A stretch of DNA of 64,000 nt from Plectrocnemia conspersa (GCA_009617715.1 VTFK01000266.1:682001-746000), one strand, 5' to 3'. Shown: positions 37,379-49,269, counted from the stretch's first letter. The notes: generated by a model from the letters alone, not told the origin. Translations and numbers: made by a program.

Positions 37379-37830
37379 CTGTAACAAATAAAAAATACGG
37401 TATTAAAACATGTTCAATAAGGCATAACTCAATTTCTAGATGTACATATGTCATCGCATAGTTAAAGATTAATTAAATTGGATTCCTCTGTATAAAACAT
37501 TGCATTTATTTTTTTTTCTCTCAGAAAATACTATATAACTATAACCAATTCAGTGTAAAAATTAAAATTGCATATGACTTGAATAATTATTACCTATAAC
37601 TTTTAAATTAAAAGTGAGATGTCGTTGATGAATAAAGATCGTTTCAAAGTACCTGGAGTTATATAATTATATGTACAAATATATTAATGGGGTGTAACTC
37701 TTTACAAGTGCATAGTCTGACCGAAATATTTTAGCAGGTAGTTTTAACCGTTATTCTGAGGACTATACGAAGGAATTAGTCCTTTTTAATTACTCACTTG
37801 AGTTTTAAAAACGGTTTGCCGGTCTAATTG
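37379..37830. other. YPEL intron sequence, nothing recognised
   Basis: This lies just upstream (minus sense) of the first visible YPEL exon. AT-rich, with no recognisable feature before the Tc1 remnant. Confidence 0.5.
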
Positions 37831-37839
37831 TTAAGTCTG

Positions 37840-38285
37840 GTATTGCATGGCAACAGCAGGGGTAGGAAACCTTTATACTTGCGAGGGTAGAATGAATACT
37901 AACATTTATATTTCAATGTTAGAGTCCACTATAATGAATTCTTACTGGAAAATATTTCAAAGCACAGACCACGCTACCATCCGATTACAGCAAGAAAACG
38001 CTCCGTGCCATACTTCGCTAAAAATGTAGGGGTTGGTTTGTGCCAAGGGTTTTAACGCTTTTAGAGTGGCCTACAGTCACCAGACCAAAAAACTATAGAG
38101 CATTTATAGGCAAATTTAAAAGGAAAGGTTTCCCAACACAATTGAAAATCCAAAATTGAGCTGCGAGAAAAATTGCAGATGGAATGGAGAAAATTGTTTC
38201 CGCCCATCTGCAAGTCATTAGTTACAGTATGCCAAAAAGGGTTTCATCTATAATTAAAGCTAAGAGTAGATCTACTAAATATTAA
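37840..38285 (+). pseudogene. Tc1-like transposase remnant
   Basis: It contains VGNLYTCEGRMNTNIYISML, the mid-domain of Tc1 transposases. Then LQQENAPCHTS, where the catalytic Asp of the usual QQDNAPCH is changed to Glu. Frameshifted pieces corresponding to the WP..SPDLNPIENLW region follow. The C-terminus is recognisable in another frame: SMPKRVSSIIKAKSRSTKY and a stop at 38285. The N-terminal DNA-binding half is gone. It is inactive and lies in the plus orientation inside the presumed YPEL intron. Confidence 0.82.
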
Positions 38286-38678
38286 AAATAAGCTTAAATT
38301 AAACACTTTCAACAACCTTAATCAGTTTTTTATTTATATTTTCAATATTTTTTAGGATACAACACATATATTGGGATGCCCCATTATTATGATTAAGTCT
38401 GTATATATTTACGTAGACGCGTATGTATATGGGTATATGATTATTTATGTATTCTGGTCACGCTGAGCTGAGTCATTCCTAAGACATCGCGCATAAAACT
38501 AATTGCGTTAGAGCCAACGCGTTCGCTGGTTTCTCAAACTAAATGTACATAATTTATTACATTTTAAATATTATTAATTTTATTTATATAGTGTTAAGTT
38601 AGGTCAGCATTAATATACTATATATGTATAGTTTCTAGTGGGTCCGGGAAATTTTATATTTTTTTTAATTCGAATCCC

Positions 38679-38795
38679 ATGATTCACGTTTCAAAAAGAC
38701 CATTACATGTCCAAAGAGTGACTGTTTGGTGGACATTGTGGCCAGGCGGCGTCATTGAGTCTTACTTTTTTGAAAACGGTAAACAGTCAATGGTG
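38679..38795 (+). pseudogene. Mariner transposase fragment
   Basis: A short open frame encodes RPLHVQRVTVWWTLWPGGVI followed by ESYFFENG, the conserved mariner block usually ...VTVWCALWAGGVIGPYFFEN. Upstream and downstream parts are lost. Confidence 0.75.
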
Positions 38796-39159
38796 AAGAT
38801 ATATTCATTGAAGATAATATCACAATATCATGTTGAGCATGACATAAATTCTACAATCATTTCCTCAATAATAACTATGTTTATTGTGCTGCAAAACTAT
38901 ATTTTTATAAAGATTAAGAGTTGCGTTCCTGCATGTTCTGTTATATTTCGTTTCCTTGGGTATTTATAGAAGTTATGATTTCTAAGGTGGGATATGTCTC
39001 CACGATTTGAATGATAATAAAGTAAAAAATCTTCACAAATCATACCTTCACTCGAACATAGCTCAAAAATCACTTTTGTAAGATGTTTGAAATTGTTCAT
39101 CATAGTATGGACGTGTCAATAACATAGTGCTGCTATTTTCGTTCAAGACAATGTAGAGC

Positions 39160-40060
39160 CGATTATAAAAATGTGCAGAAAACTTGTAGGTAATTTAAGA
39201 AGCAGTGAGCAAGCAAAAATATATTTATTAAGCTACAAAATACTTGCGCTTTGTTAATCCACTCACTAATTCAAGATGGAAGTATATCATGCCAGAACAT
39301 GTCTGAACTAAATAACTGTATTAATCTCTATAAAGTTGAAAGAGATAAGATAGTAAATGTTTTATGAAGCATGATTTCCCTTATAATTCCGCTGGTTGAA
39401 AATATAATTTAGTGCAAAAAAATCAAGTCTTTTTCTGGTGGTGAATTTTTAAAGAATCTTTAGTTGAAATCGCAGATTCATTGTTTGAAAACTCAAGAAA
39501 AAAACGAAATAAACAGAGACATATTATATCTACAACTGTCTCGAAATACAGTTATGAGACGTATAGAAAAAATGAGCCAAAATGTAAATGTACACCTTAG
39601 GAAAGATATTCATGAATGTGTTTCATTTCTTTGCAATTGGATGAAACGACGGATGATTATTTTTTGCAGATTTTAATACTAAGGAAGAACTGTTGTGGAT
39701 GATTTCATTAAGAGAGATAGCTCGAGATATCGATATCTTTAGAGGGTTCAAGATACAGTTGCCATTATCGAAACTTGTCTTAATCACAACCGATGGAGCA
39801 GCAGCAATGACAGATGCTGCTAATGGATCTATTTCGCCATGTTAGAACGACGAATATTTTCCAAATATTTTAAGTAATCACTGAAATATATATCAAGTAG
39901 TTTTTATCTAGCAAGAGATTCAATACAAAACGTGTAATGGATATTGCTTTTAAGATTGTTAACTTGATTAGAGAAAAATCTTTTCAAAGGCGACCCTTTC
40001 AAATGCAGTTAGATGAAAAACAACCTGACCTGTTCTTACATTACAATGTTAAAGTTTTGA
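39160..40060 (+). pseudogene. Degenerate hAT transposase (GTF2IRD2/ZBED5-like)
   Basis: Broken pieces in order: RKLVGNLRSSEQAK; ESLVEIADSLFEN; LQLSRNTVMRRIEKMSQNVN; SLQLDETTDDYF (first catalytic Asp region, in a shifted frame); PLSKLVLITTDGAAAMT (second Asp); KHVMDIAFKIVNLIREKS-like sequence toward the end. This order matches the hAT transposases domesticated as GTF2IRD2/ZBED5-type proteins. Several frameshifts and stops make it inactive, and no terminal repeats were found. Confidence 0.75.
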
Positions 40061-40239
40061 TAAGTAGATATATATTAAATAAAATAAAAATGTCGACGTA
40101 CTATGGATGCCACTAATGCATACTAAATATGAAAATAACACATCTATCTTTTTTGTTTAAATATGTCCAAACTACATTAATGTCACTTGCTCATACCTTG
40201 GGGTCTTCATAAATAGTATTAAGATCGATCAGTCTCTAC

Positions 40240-40860
40240 TTCATGGTGTCGAATGATACCCGAGCACTTGGAAAACTGATCGAGTCTTCGAGTCACGCGC
40301 TCGTGGCAATTGCACCAATCGAACGCCAATCAATCTACAACCAGACCAATATCGTTTCTCAATTGGTCGCGGCGTTCCATACTCGACGAATTGCGCAAAC
40401 TTATCTAATTACGATCGCTTCCGCGAACGAAGGCCGACATTGTTGTCGGTGGCAACGAACAAAGCAGGAAAATCCAAGGTCGAGGCGCCATGGAAGAAGA
40501 AAAAGAGAGACTCGGAGACTAACTAACAAGCACATGCTAGAAACGCAGAGGGCAACGTTCAAGCAGTTACATATAGTAGTATTATTAAAAACTGGTACAC
40601 CTAGTGGGTTAACTGGTTTATTAACACAATCCGCCCTAAACGATAAAATAAACAAATAACCAATAAAAGCGACCTCGGAGACGTAATTGAAACGTGTCGA
40701 TGGAATCGATTACGGGATTGCGCTAATTGGCGCGATGGGCAATAAACGGCCAATTATTCAATCGGAACGACAAACGAGACCAATTCAGATTTGGGTTAAA
40801 TTGATGTTATGAAATTGTTTGTGGCACGCGCGCGCTCTGAACGAATCGGATTAGAAAATT
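40240..40860. promoter_or_regulatory. G+C-richer island rich in CCAAT / TAATTGG motifs
   Basis: About 600 bp with composition unlike the flanks. It contains at least eight CCAAT or ATTGG cores (e.g. GCACCAATCG, CGCCAATCAATC, GACCAATATCG, TCAATTGGTC, GGCCAATTATT) and a symmetric GCGCTAATTGGCGCG with a homeodomain-type core. A plus-strand frame of 138 codons crosses it but matches no known protein. At its left edge a minus-strand ATGAAGACCCCAAG|GTATGAG reads like a tiny exon plus donor. An enhancer or promoter within the presumed YPEL intron is plausible but unproven. Confidence 0.35.
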
Positions 40861-41116
40861 GAAGCTTTATAAGTCTGAACAAGTTAAAATTTGTTTACCT
40901 GAGTGGGAATTGCGTTCTTGAGTGACACATTCGCCTAAACTTCAGTACAAAGCGCAAGACCCCGCAACACAACCTGGGGCCAATTTTAATATGCAAATAC
41001 ATCAGTCTTCCAAGCCTTCCAATTTGTTTAAGTGTATGAGTATTATTATACACATTAAGTCAGAACCTTCCATAATTGTAATATTAGCTTTTATTAATAA
41101 GTTATTGCGTATATAG

Positions 41117-41160
41117 TACTGTTCAAAAGTATTAGACACCCCTGCTGGTCTCTTTATTCT
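41117..41160 (+). mobile_element. Tc1-like terminal inverted repeat end
   Basis: CTGTTCAAAAGTATTAGACA followed by CCCCTG has the form of a Tc1-family element terminus, pointing rightward. A second end and a transposase within the following 1 kb were not found. The interior is interrupted by the hAT insertion at 41413-41676. Confidence 0.5.
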
Positions 41161-41412
41161 GATTCTTTCCTAATTACAGGGTTTAACTTAACGATGTTTT
41201 TTCTTTACGCATCATTTTATATTTATATTATCGTATATCCCATGAAACCTGTGTAAAAACCATAGGTCAACGCCCTTCGCTCACCAATTTTAAAATTAGT
41301 AGAGTTCTCGCAATGGCGAAGTTGTAAAATTGGTGAGTCTCTCTGGTCTCTGGTTTCTCGTGGTCATGTCGAGTCGAGGGGCAATGTGAGAATTGTATAC
41401 GTTTCCTTAGAC

Positions 41413-41676
41413 CAGTGGTCGGCAAACTTATTAGCCAAAGAGCCAAATATGCACATTACAACGATTAAAAAAAAGTGAGAGCCAAATCTATTTATTAATT
41501 AAGCAAACCTTTATTATAATTTTCCAAATCAACACAAAGACGTTCGAATTTAGAGCTCCATATTTCCTTGTTTTTTTTAAATCTGGTGCGAATGTCCATT
41601 GATATTTGTGCCAGAGCCGCACTTAAGGGGCCAAAGAGCCGCATGCGGCTCCGGAGCCGCACTTTGCCGACCTCTG
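41413..41676. mobile_element. hAT-type MITE, 264 bp, with 8-bp TSD
   Basis: Ends are CAGTGGTCGGCAAA on the left and the complement of CAGAGGTCGGCAAA on the right (13 of 14 match). An exact 8-bp duplication CCTTAGAC flanks it at 41405-41412 and 41677-41684. The right subterminal part is full of GAGCCGC/GCGGCTC repeats, and the left side has AGAGCCAAA. No coding sequence. A non-autonomous element mobilised by a hAT transposase. Confidence 0.95.
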
Positions 41677-41689
41677 CCTTAGACGAAGC

Positions 41690-42815
41690 TTGATTTAGAG
41701 TCTGAAAAAAGTTTCCAGTCGCTTTACAAGATAAGAAAAAGTGCTTTTAAATAGTTTTAGTTAATAATAAGCCTTCATAAAGAATTAGACAATTTTTTTT
41801 TATCTTGTTCTATCAATCGCGGATTTAGTGTAACGTTCGTCATTACTATTATTGAATTAATATCTAAAGACATAAACTGCGTTTACATTTCTGTAAAATA
41901 ATCAACGGAAGAATATAAAACCTTGTTATTAAATATCAACACTTTGACCAGCATTTGAGTCAAGTATTTATTTATTTGGCGCACTCTAAAGCAATCTCAT
42001 CTTGTCCAGCCAATAACGCTTCAAACGTGTTTTACAGATTTAGCTCAATTGCAAATAAGTACATAGATACAGATAAAATCCGTAAGTGGAAAATTGATAT
42101 GTACTTCGGTTGCATCTTGTCGCCGTTTTCGGCTAACCCGCGGGACTTCTTTCTGGATAAAGTATAAATAATTCAACCGGGTTCGTTGCCATCCAGCAAG
42201 AGACACAACAAAAATGAGCAAAGGGTTAAATGTGGGTTGGGCGAAGAAAATTAGTATTATTGCAATAAAGAGGTCAACAGCAGCTGCCGCTCATTAATCG
42301 GAATATCAAATTACTTACACACACGTATGCGATTCAGATCCTGCATAATTAATAGTGGGTTGTTAGACGTTAAACGGTGATGATGGATGGTGAATCAGTT
42401 ATTATTATGGATTTGAATCAGATAGAACTTCTAACGAGAATATAATATGGGATGTTTTGAATCAGATATGTCACATAAAATGCAACACTGTTTAATGTAA
42501 AACCATGAAATATTGCAGTACATATGTATTATTAAATGCGTTAAGGCGACCAGACGTCCTGGTTTACGCGGAACATTTATGGATTAAAAAGTGAAATCCC
42601 GCATTATTTTTTCCTACTGTATAAATATAGAAAAATGGCGATTCCACACAGATCTCCACGTTCTCAAAACTCGCGTTAATTTACTGTGACCAAAATGATC
42701 ATTCATTAACAAGGAAACAAGATAATAGCGTAAAATATGGGATCACACACAAAATCACATAAATAACACGAGTTTTGTTCTTACTGTAAATATAAATCAC
42801 CGAATTCACAAGATT
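41690..42815. other. Stretch without a recognisable gene
   Basis: Moderately AT-rich. An open frame at 41955-42167 (70 codons) is unrecognised. It may include the interior of the Tc1-type element that begins at 41117. Confidence 0.45.
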
Positions 42816-42820
42816 CCCGT

Positions 42821-43246
42821 TGCAGTATACGACCTTGGACAATGCCCATCAAGCGAATGTCTATTGGCTGGATGATCGCTGCATGATTGTGATTGGTCAG
42901 CAAGCTTTGCAGCCCTGGATACTTAATCCTGGACTCCGATGAGGAGAAGGCAGTCACAAGCAGTCACTCGCAAATACTCGAAGAGACTAGCAGATTTACC
43001 CGCCTGGCAGACGATCTGAGACTCTCGAACACGATCATCACAGCAAGAGAAACTGCCTCCAGACACTCTCGCTGCAGGTACACGCACGATTCACGGACAT
43101 CATCCCTGCCCCAGCTACTCCACTATCACTCGGAGAAAACATCTCGCCATTTATCGTCTGTCGCAATTATAATATAATCTAATAAAACTCAAACTAGATT
43201 CACCTGCGTCTAACCCGAAGTCGAAGTCAAACCCCTAGGGTTCTCA
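42821..43246 (+). mobile_element. LTR-like dispersed element, copy 1 (~426 bp)
   Basis: It shares with 55912-56335 an ordered series of blocks: CCATCAAGCGAATGTC, GATCGCTGCATGATTGTGAT, TCAGCAAGCTTTGCAGCC, GGATACTTA, a C+A-rich middle with GACATCATCCCT, AATAAAA, and a CCTAGGGTT end. Both copies are ~425 bp and begin TG and end CA. An AATAAAA signal about 60 nt before the end fits the R-U5 part of a solo LTR. No flanking duplication or internal gag-pol was seen, so LTR identity is inferred. The 94-codon frame across it is not credited. Confidence 0.6.
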
Positions 43247-43563
43247 AACCTTAAAGAAACATACTCAAAGATAAACATCGGAAAAATTTAATTTAATTAA
43301 ACAAATTTATCAAAAATAGGCAAAGCAACAATTCCCACATTTTCAGCTCAGTTTAAGTTCTAGTTTAAGACTATAAGTCTGGGCATAAATTCGTTTTAAA
43401 CAGAACATATGCATGAGATCCTACATCGTTTCCCATTATAAAGTGTCATAAACAAAAGCGTTATACGAACAAACCCTCGAGGAAAATCATAGTATTAGAA
43501 CACCAAAGAGCCAGACGTAAGCTATGACTTAATAAGTAGTTATTGTAGAGTTAACAATTATTC

Positions 43564-43640
43564 ATAGTTTTCAACTATTCGAATATTGAATGAAAAATAG
43601 GATAAAGTATTCGAATTTATTCGTATTTTTTTCTCAGCCT
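43564..43640. repeat. Dispersed repeat block, copy 1
   Basis: TAGTTTTCAACTATTCGAAT followed by ATTGAATGAAAAATAGGATA recurs at 44315-44380 with a few substitutions. Part of a local repeat cluster (43.5-44.5 kb). Confidence 0.75.
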
Positions 43641-44204
43641 CTCTTTAATTTATTTAACCAATTAGTGTAACAAATCAATTAAATGTCTGTAAAATATTAT
43701 TTAATTAAAAGTTAATTATTGGTTAATAATAATTATTTTAATTAATCATTTATTACTTTCATAATCGTTACTTTTTGAAATTTATAAAATATGCATAGCA
43801 CAATGCTGTGCGAATTACTAATCAGTGGGGGCGTCAAGAGGAAAATGCTTAATTTATTATTACATACTTTATGATCAGAGGCGTTATTTCAGCTTTTTTG
43901 ATTGAAAATTTGATGTACTATTTTAAATACATAATTTTATCGAATTTATTGTATATACAATAGCCAATAATATTTGCAATTTTATATACATAAATATCGG
44001 ATCCGTATCGGTGTTTATTTTATGTGAATCTACATATAAATTAAAAATAGCTAGAAATAAATTAACCGCGATTAAATTATAAAGCTGAATGTAATAAAAT
44101 ATTTACGTCTTGAAACAACAAATACAAAAACAAACATTTGCGACGCACACATAAGCGTTAAATGATAATAAATGGTGGGCCTTTCCAACTTTTAGTTTAG
44201 TTCT

Positions 44205-44490
44205 GCGAATTTCGGTCATAGTGAACACAACAAGATAAACATTCTATTCACAAATGTTTTTCAAATGCAAAAAGCATTTTTTTTGTTGTTGAAAAGAAGC
44301 ATTTAAATTATTTGTAGTTTTCAACTATTCGAATATTGAATGAATAAAGGGATGAAGTATTTGAATTTATTCACAATTTTTCGTAATTTCGGTCATAGTA
44401 TATACCGCCGATAAACATTATATTTAAAACATTTTCGAATGCGTAAAAGTAATTTTTTGTTGAGAGGAAGCGTTTCATTGTCTTAGGCGC
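44205..44490. repeat. Diverged tandem duplication, period ~178 bp
   Basis: The block starting ATTTCGGTCATAGT (about 44208) and containing ATAAACATT...TTTTTTGTTG...AAGC recurs from about 44386. The second copy of the block at 43564-43640 falls between the two halves at 44315-44380. Probably a fragmented mobile element; no coding sequence. Confidence 0.65.
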
Positions 44491-44499
44491 ATAAAGAGC

Positions 44500-47130
44500 C
44501 ATGAATTTGGAGCGGCACTAGTCACTCGGATATATTGAAAGAAACAACGGCTGTTGCCAAATATATTAATTGTTTCATTCTAAGATTTTTTCAAATTTCA
44601 TTCAAAATAAATAAATAAATGAATGTTATTTAAAAAATATTTTGTATTTTTTAAATTAATCAAGCGAATAATTCGAATAATTAAATATTCGATTAAGGAT
44701 CCTATTAGTGTGGCCATCGGAAAGCAACCACAATGTTTTTGTTTATATAAGGCAGGATAAATACTCATTAGAACGGCGTAGATTAGAGATGTGGCGTTTA
44801 ACAATACAGCATATTTGGTCAAAATAAATATTTTTCCTATTCGTCCAACTTTAAGTAAGAAAACGTATGCTCACACAATCAAAAAGAGTGAGAGACTCGC
44901 CAACAGCATTGCTTCTAATACTGTTTATTGAGTAAATTAGTGTGACTAAATAGCATTATATCCATCAAGTGATTTGTCAGATTTAAAAAAATGTAAACGT
45001 AAGATGCATGATATACAAAATATTTTTGAGGAAGAAAAATAATATGTATTACCTATGTTTACTGTATTTCACAACAACTGACCTTAATTATTGCAATTGT
45101 ATATTTATGAAACTTTGACATTAGAATTTATTTAATAAAACTTATTTGGTACAAATCATGTATTTTTTTCTATAAAAAAATATGTTAGAAATTTGTTCAC
45201 CGTAAGATTTTGTACATACATATTTGAGAATGAAACTCACTTACTATTTTATTGATTGATTTATATTTCAAGTCAATGGCACTTAGTGCTTATTTTATTT
45301 CCAATATTTATAAATTAATTCATATACCCTTATGAAAAAATGTATTCATACATATACGTATGTACATACATATGTTCATACATCCAGTACACATTCTACA
45401 GCCGTTAATAATTGAATCGCCTGGCAACCCCCTCATGTTTGTGATAATTTAATAATTTGGCAACCCCGCCCTCCAATTCAATGCGACACAATTTCATTCA
45501 CTATTTAATGTATACATTTTTAAAGCATGGTTAAAATATGAAACTATTTATTCAATTAATTGACAAAAGTCTGGAAAATTACATACATGTGTCCTATCAA
45601 GTCATCGTTTCTTAAACTTTGCATATGTAAAACAATACTTTTATAGCACTGTGGATTACTTATTACTTATTGTCGGTTAATTTACCTTTCAACGGATATG
45701 ATGCCGGTTATTATTAAAAATGGAACGGCACATTTTGCTAGATGGAAAACGCAGCACATCGTTGAAAATACATATGCAATTTCCTCGACACACATGTCGA
45801 GATTTAATATAAAATATCTCGTTTATATGCAGAAATTACAATTTGAAATTATTTAATTAATGGATTCAGAACTTCTGAAATAAACGAGCTTAAAAGGTAG
45901 TTCAATTGTCTGAGTCTGGACAGGACAAAGGATATTCGATGAGGGAGATTTTTTTGTTAAATGGATGTGTTCTGCGAGCCGGTTTGCTCTGCACTTCAAA
46001 AGCTGTGCAATTAAAATTCATACTTTGAGCCTAAAAGCGTGTTATAAAAAATATTTAAGAGAAGTGGAAATTGTTTACTCTGTTATGCGATACGTAACTA
46101 ATGAACCAAACGAAACAATGCCATCTACATGTAATACAGCCTACAAAATAACATACATTGTATACCGGAAAAATTAAATTAAATAAAGCCCGACTCGATA
46201 CGTTTTTTAAACTTATTGTATCTTCCTTCAGTGGTGTCCAATCTAGTGCATTGTTTCAGTTGTAAGTTTGAAAACTGTTTTCAAACAATATTACTATATA
46301 AAATACTTAGGTGTGTTTCTTCTTCTTGAACCACAGTGTTTGTCAGTTTTCGCTATTTTACCAATAGATTTGGATTTAAAAGAATCGAATTTTCGTCGAC
46401 ATAAGAAGCAAACAAATATTCCAAATGTGTCGATTTCAAATGTATTCGACAAAAAATACGAGTTTGATTCCACCCCAAATCAGCATCATATTAAATCACT
46501 TACGCCATTACTACCACTTTACTGCTTTATCAAAATTTAATATTGCAATCTATTTATTTTTGGTTATTCCTAAGATCCTAAGATCATAAAAATAATATAA
46601 ATTGTCTCTAATGATTTTAATAGTGGCTGCAATAAAAGTTTCGTTTTTATTGCCTCATTGTAACCAAAATAGCTTTTGATACACGTTGTAAATCATTTTA
46701 TGTCACTCAGTCGATCAAATCGACGAATGGGCTCCATAATTGTTTAGGTTAACACAATGAGTCTTACGTCAAGAATCAGTTGAGACGCAAGGCCGACGTA
46801 CCGAAATTGAAGACGAAAAAAATTACCTTGTTCTAACTATCCAAATATAGCCGTAGAAAATTATCTGATTTAAAGAAGCAACAGAAGCAGGAAATATTTT
46901 TTGGACCTTAATAATAAAATCACGCTCAAGAATACTGTTCTCAAAGTGATTATACAAGGCATATAGTGCTCTCAAGCTTCTCTAATCGTATATGCTTGTC
47001 CTCTTGAAATTTATTATTAATTTTATAACCCAAATACATATTTGACATGAATTTCTGGAGATTTACTCTGAAACCGACATTGTGGCAGTATAATAAAACA
47101 AATTAAACGCGAGAGTCCGGTCGAAAATCA
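44500..47130. other. Stretch without a recognisable gene
   Basis: AT-rich, with ATGTATGTACATAC-type microsatellite sequence near 45350-45385 and a repeated GGCAACCCC motif near 45423-45470. Open frames at 45965-46177 and 46268-46540 lack recognisable motifs. Confidence 0.45.
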
Positions 47131-47133
47131 ACT

Positions 47134-47500
47134 ATGCATAAATCATGCAATTCATCTGGCCGTAACAAACGTTTTATACTGAAAAGAGGAGAATATCAAG
47201 CAGATGAAAATTCTAATGATAAACAATATAAACAAGAAAATGAAAATACAGAACTTCCATATGATAAACGATGTTTGAAAATGAGTTTTAATAACGCACA
47301 AATGCAACTAGTAAAACTCGCTTAATTCACGAGAAAGTGTAATTCCTTAGTTCCAATGATTGAAAGATTTTAAAATTACAGAATTTCGTTATGAAATATT
47401 TAATTGATCTTGATACTGCTTATATTTGGAATGAATCGAACATTTGCGTATTGGAAAATATTAAAGTACTCGCTCCCATAAAAATAGCAGTTGAAGCTCT
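47134..47500 (+). pseudogene. hAT transposase fragment
   Basis: An open frame from 47134 encodes a Lys/Asn-rich segment ending MSFNNAQMQLVKLA and a stop. Just beyond, other frames give TRKCNSLVPMIERF, corresponding to the hAT signature TRWNSxxxMIERF, and NICVLENIKVLAPIKIAVEA. Stops and frame changes show it is dead. No terminal repeats were recognised, though a GGGTACCCGGGTACC palindrome follows at about 47519. Confidence 0.6.
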
Positions 47501-47519
47501 CGAGTGAAAACCGGAACCG

Positions 47520-48470
47520 GGTACCCGGGTACCTGCATGTTTTTAAAAGAACCGAGTACCCTGTTATTTTAATTTAAATATAATATTTGATTTCTACATA
47601 TGAAATATATATTTCCCACAATTTTCAAGATGCTAAATTATCCGGCTATTCTTCTATTTCGCAAAACTGGCGGTGTATCGAAAAGAGACAGGAAATCCTT
47701 ATTTAAGTCCGAAAGTATTGTTTCACAATGTAAGTTTTATAATACATTTCGTTCCGGTACCCTCAAACATTTGCCGTTTAACAAAAAAAAAATGCGAATA
47801 TTTGCAAAAAATACACGCGGTATACTCGGAGGACGGACGTACACAAAAATTGTTATTATTTAGTCAGTGATTTATGATTGTTATTATGATTGAATCTTCA
47901 TTGCTTACTATCCATCGGTTGATGATTAGCTCTCTAGCAAGAGATGTGAACATATTTTATTATACTCCAATGCAATTTTGATACCATTTACACAGAATAA
48001 ATTAATTGATTGGGTAATTATTATGTATTATTGATTTAGAAGTAATAACAACTATTTATTCTTCACTTTATGATAGTACAAATTCTGCAGGTGATTCATA
48101 AATAGAAAAATTGTTCAAAATTTGATAATGCTTTCAAGTTTATAATCCGCGAGAGTTGACAATGGTCAGCACTTCAAGTTTATTTTAATCATTTGACTCA
48201 TAGTAGAAACACATTTTTACAGTCAACGATATATTGGGACGGGTGAGCCGTTTCACGTGTTTTTACAATAAGCAAATGAATATATTAAAATTATCCCACG
48301 GTGAAACCAGAGCGGTTCTGAAGTATTTCTTACTTTGGTTTCATAACAAAATTGAAGTATCAAGATTTATTAAATGTGAGAAAATATTAATATATTTAGG
48401 ATGACGTCTTTAAATAACGATACTAAATGATGCTCCATATAAAGGTTGCAACACAACTTATCTGTGACTC
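47520..48470. other. Stretch without a recognisable gene
   Basis: AT-rich. The open frames at 47600-47870 overlap each other and are unrecognised. Confidence 0.45.
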
Positions 48471-48474
48471 TTAA

Positions 48475-48677
48475 CCCTTTCACCGCGGGTGGCTTCTATA
48501 GAAGTCATCAAGAAAATCGCCAGTACTCATTGGGCACCTAAAGGTGCCATAAACCTTCTTATTTAGTATAATTTAAAGCTGTAAATCACTTGAATTTATT
48601 GAACCATAATATTTTTTTAAATATGGCATGAATAGATGCCCCCCATATTTTAATAAATATCAGCCGCGGTGAAAGGG
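48475..48677. mobile_element. piggyBac-type MITE, 203 bp, TTAA duplication
   Basis: Perfect 14-bp terminal inverted repeats, CCCTTTCACCGCGG and its complement, are flanked on both sides by TTAA (48471-48474 and 48678-48681). A TTAA target duplication with CCC-starting ends is the hallmark of piggyBac-family insertion. The interior is AT-rich and non-coding with an internal GCACCTAAAGGTGCC hairpin. Confidence 0.9.
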
Positions 48678-48716
48678 TTAAGGAATCAAAAATGTATACA
48701 ATGCCAGCTTTCTCAT

Positions 48717-49258
48717 CTAAAGAGCATAATTCATGGCTTTCACTCTCGCAAAATGTATTACGATATTTACACACATTACGCGGCTGTTGATCGCGCATTT
48801 AACTCGAATGCATAGAAGTGCACAAAGGACGACCACTTTAGGGGGCACTCGTCGACCGTCGACGGAAATGCACTCGTTGCCAGAGGACAAAGAACCCGCG
48901 GCTCGTCTGGCCTCCAGCTCCCGACAACTCCGCGAGGCGGTGAGAGAAAAGCCAATTTGAACGGAAAACCTCCGGGCGACTGTGGAGAAAAAGGGAGCTG
49001 AATTTCGCAAAGGTCTGTCTGTTTGTTTTATATTGTCTGAGTCGATATTACCCAACTGGTTATTCAACGAGAGGGCGTTCGCTCCGCGACTGAGCTCACG
49101 GGAGCCGTTGACCAGGCGCAGGACGAAACGGAGCCAGGAAAGGTAGTCGACCGCCAAATAGCAGACGGTGTCTGCACAGGGGCAATGCCATCGTTTGCTC
49201 TGTGCCATGGAAGGATGTTACGATCTTTGTTTACGTAACCGGAGAACGTAGTATACAC
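48717..49258 (-). promoter_or_regulatory. G+C-rich island with a minus-strand TATA + initiator
   Basis: About 540 bp much richer in G+C and CpG than the flanks. On the minus strand TATAAAA (49032-49026) is followed at normal spacing by TTCAGCT, whose initiator A is at 48999 (33 nt). A transcript from here would run toward YPEL, so it could be a promoter or 5' leader of that gene, though no splice link can be shown. An overlapping minus-strand frame of 163 codons (49208-48717) starting MAQSKRWHCPCADT is unrecognised; I do not call it a gene. Confidence 0.35.
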
Positions 49259-49269
49259 ATACTACATAT

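Noticed and set aside
40243..40659. 138-codon plus-strand frame as a protein gene
   Set aside because: No recognisable domain, no supporting splice sites or promoter, and it overlaps a motif-dense island better explained as non-coding.
48717..49208. 163-codon minus-strand frame as a protein gene
   Set aside because: Unrecognised sequence in a G+C-rich block where long open frames arise by chance, and its start lies upstream of the predicted transcription start.
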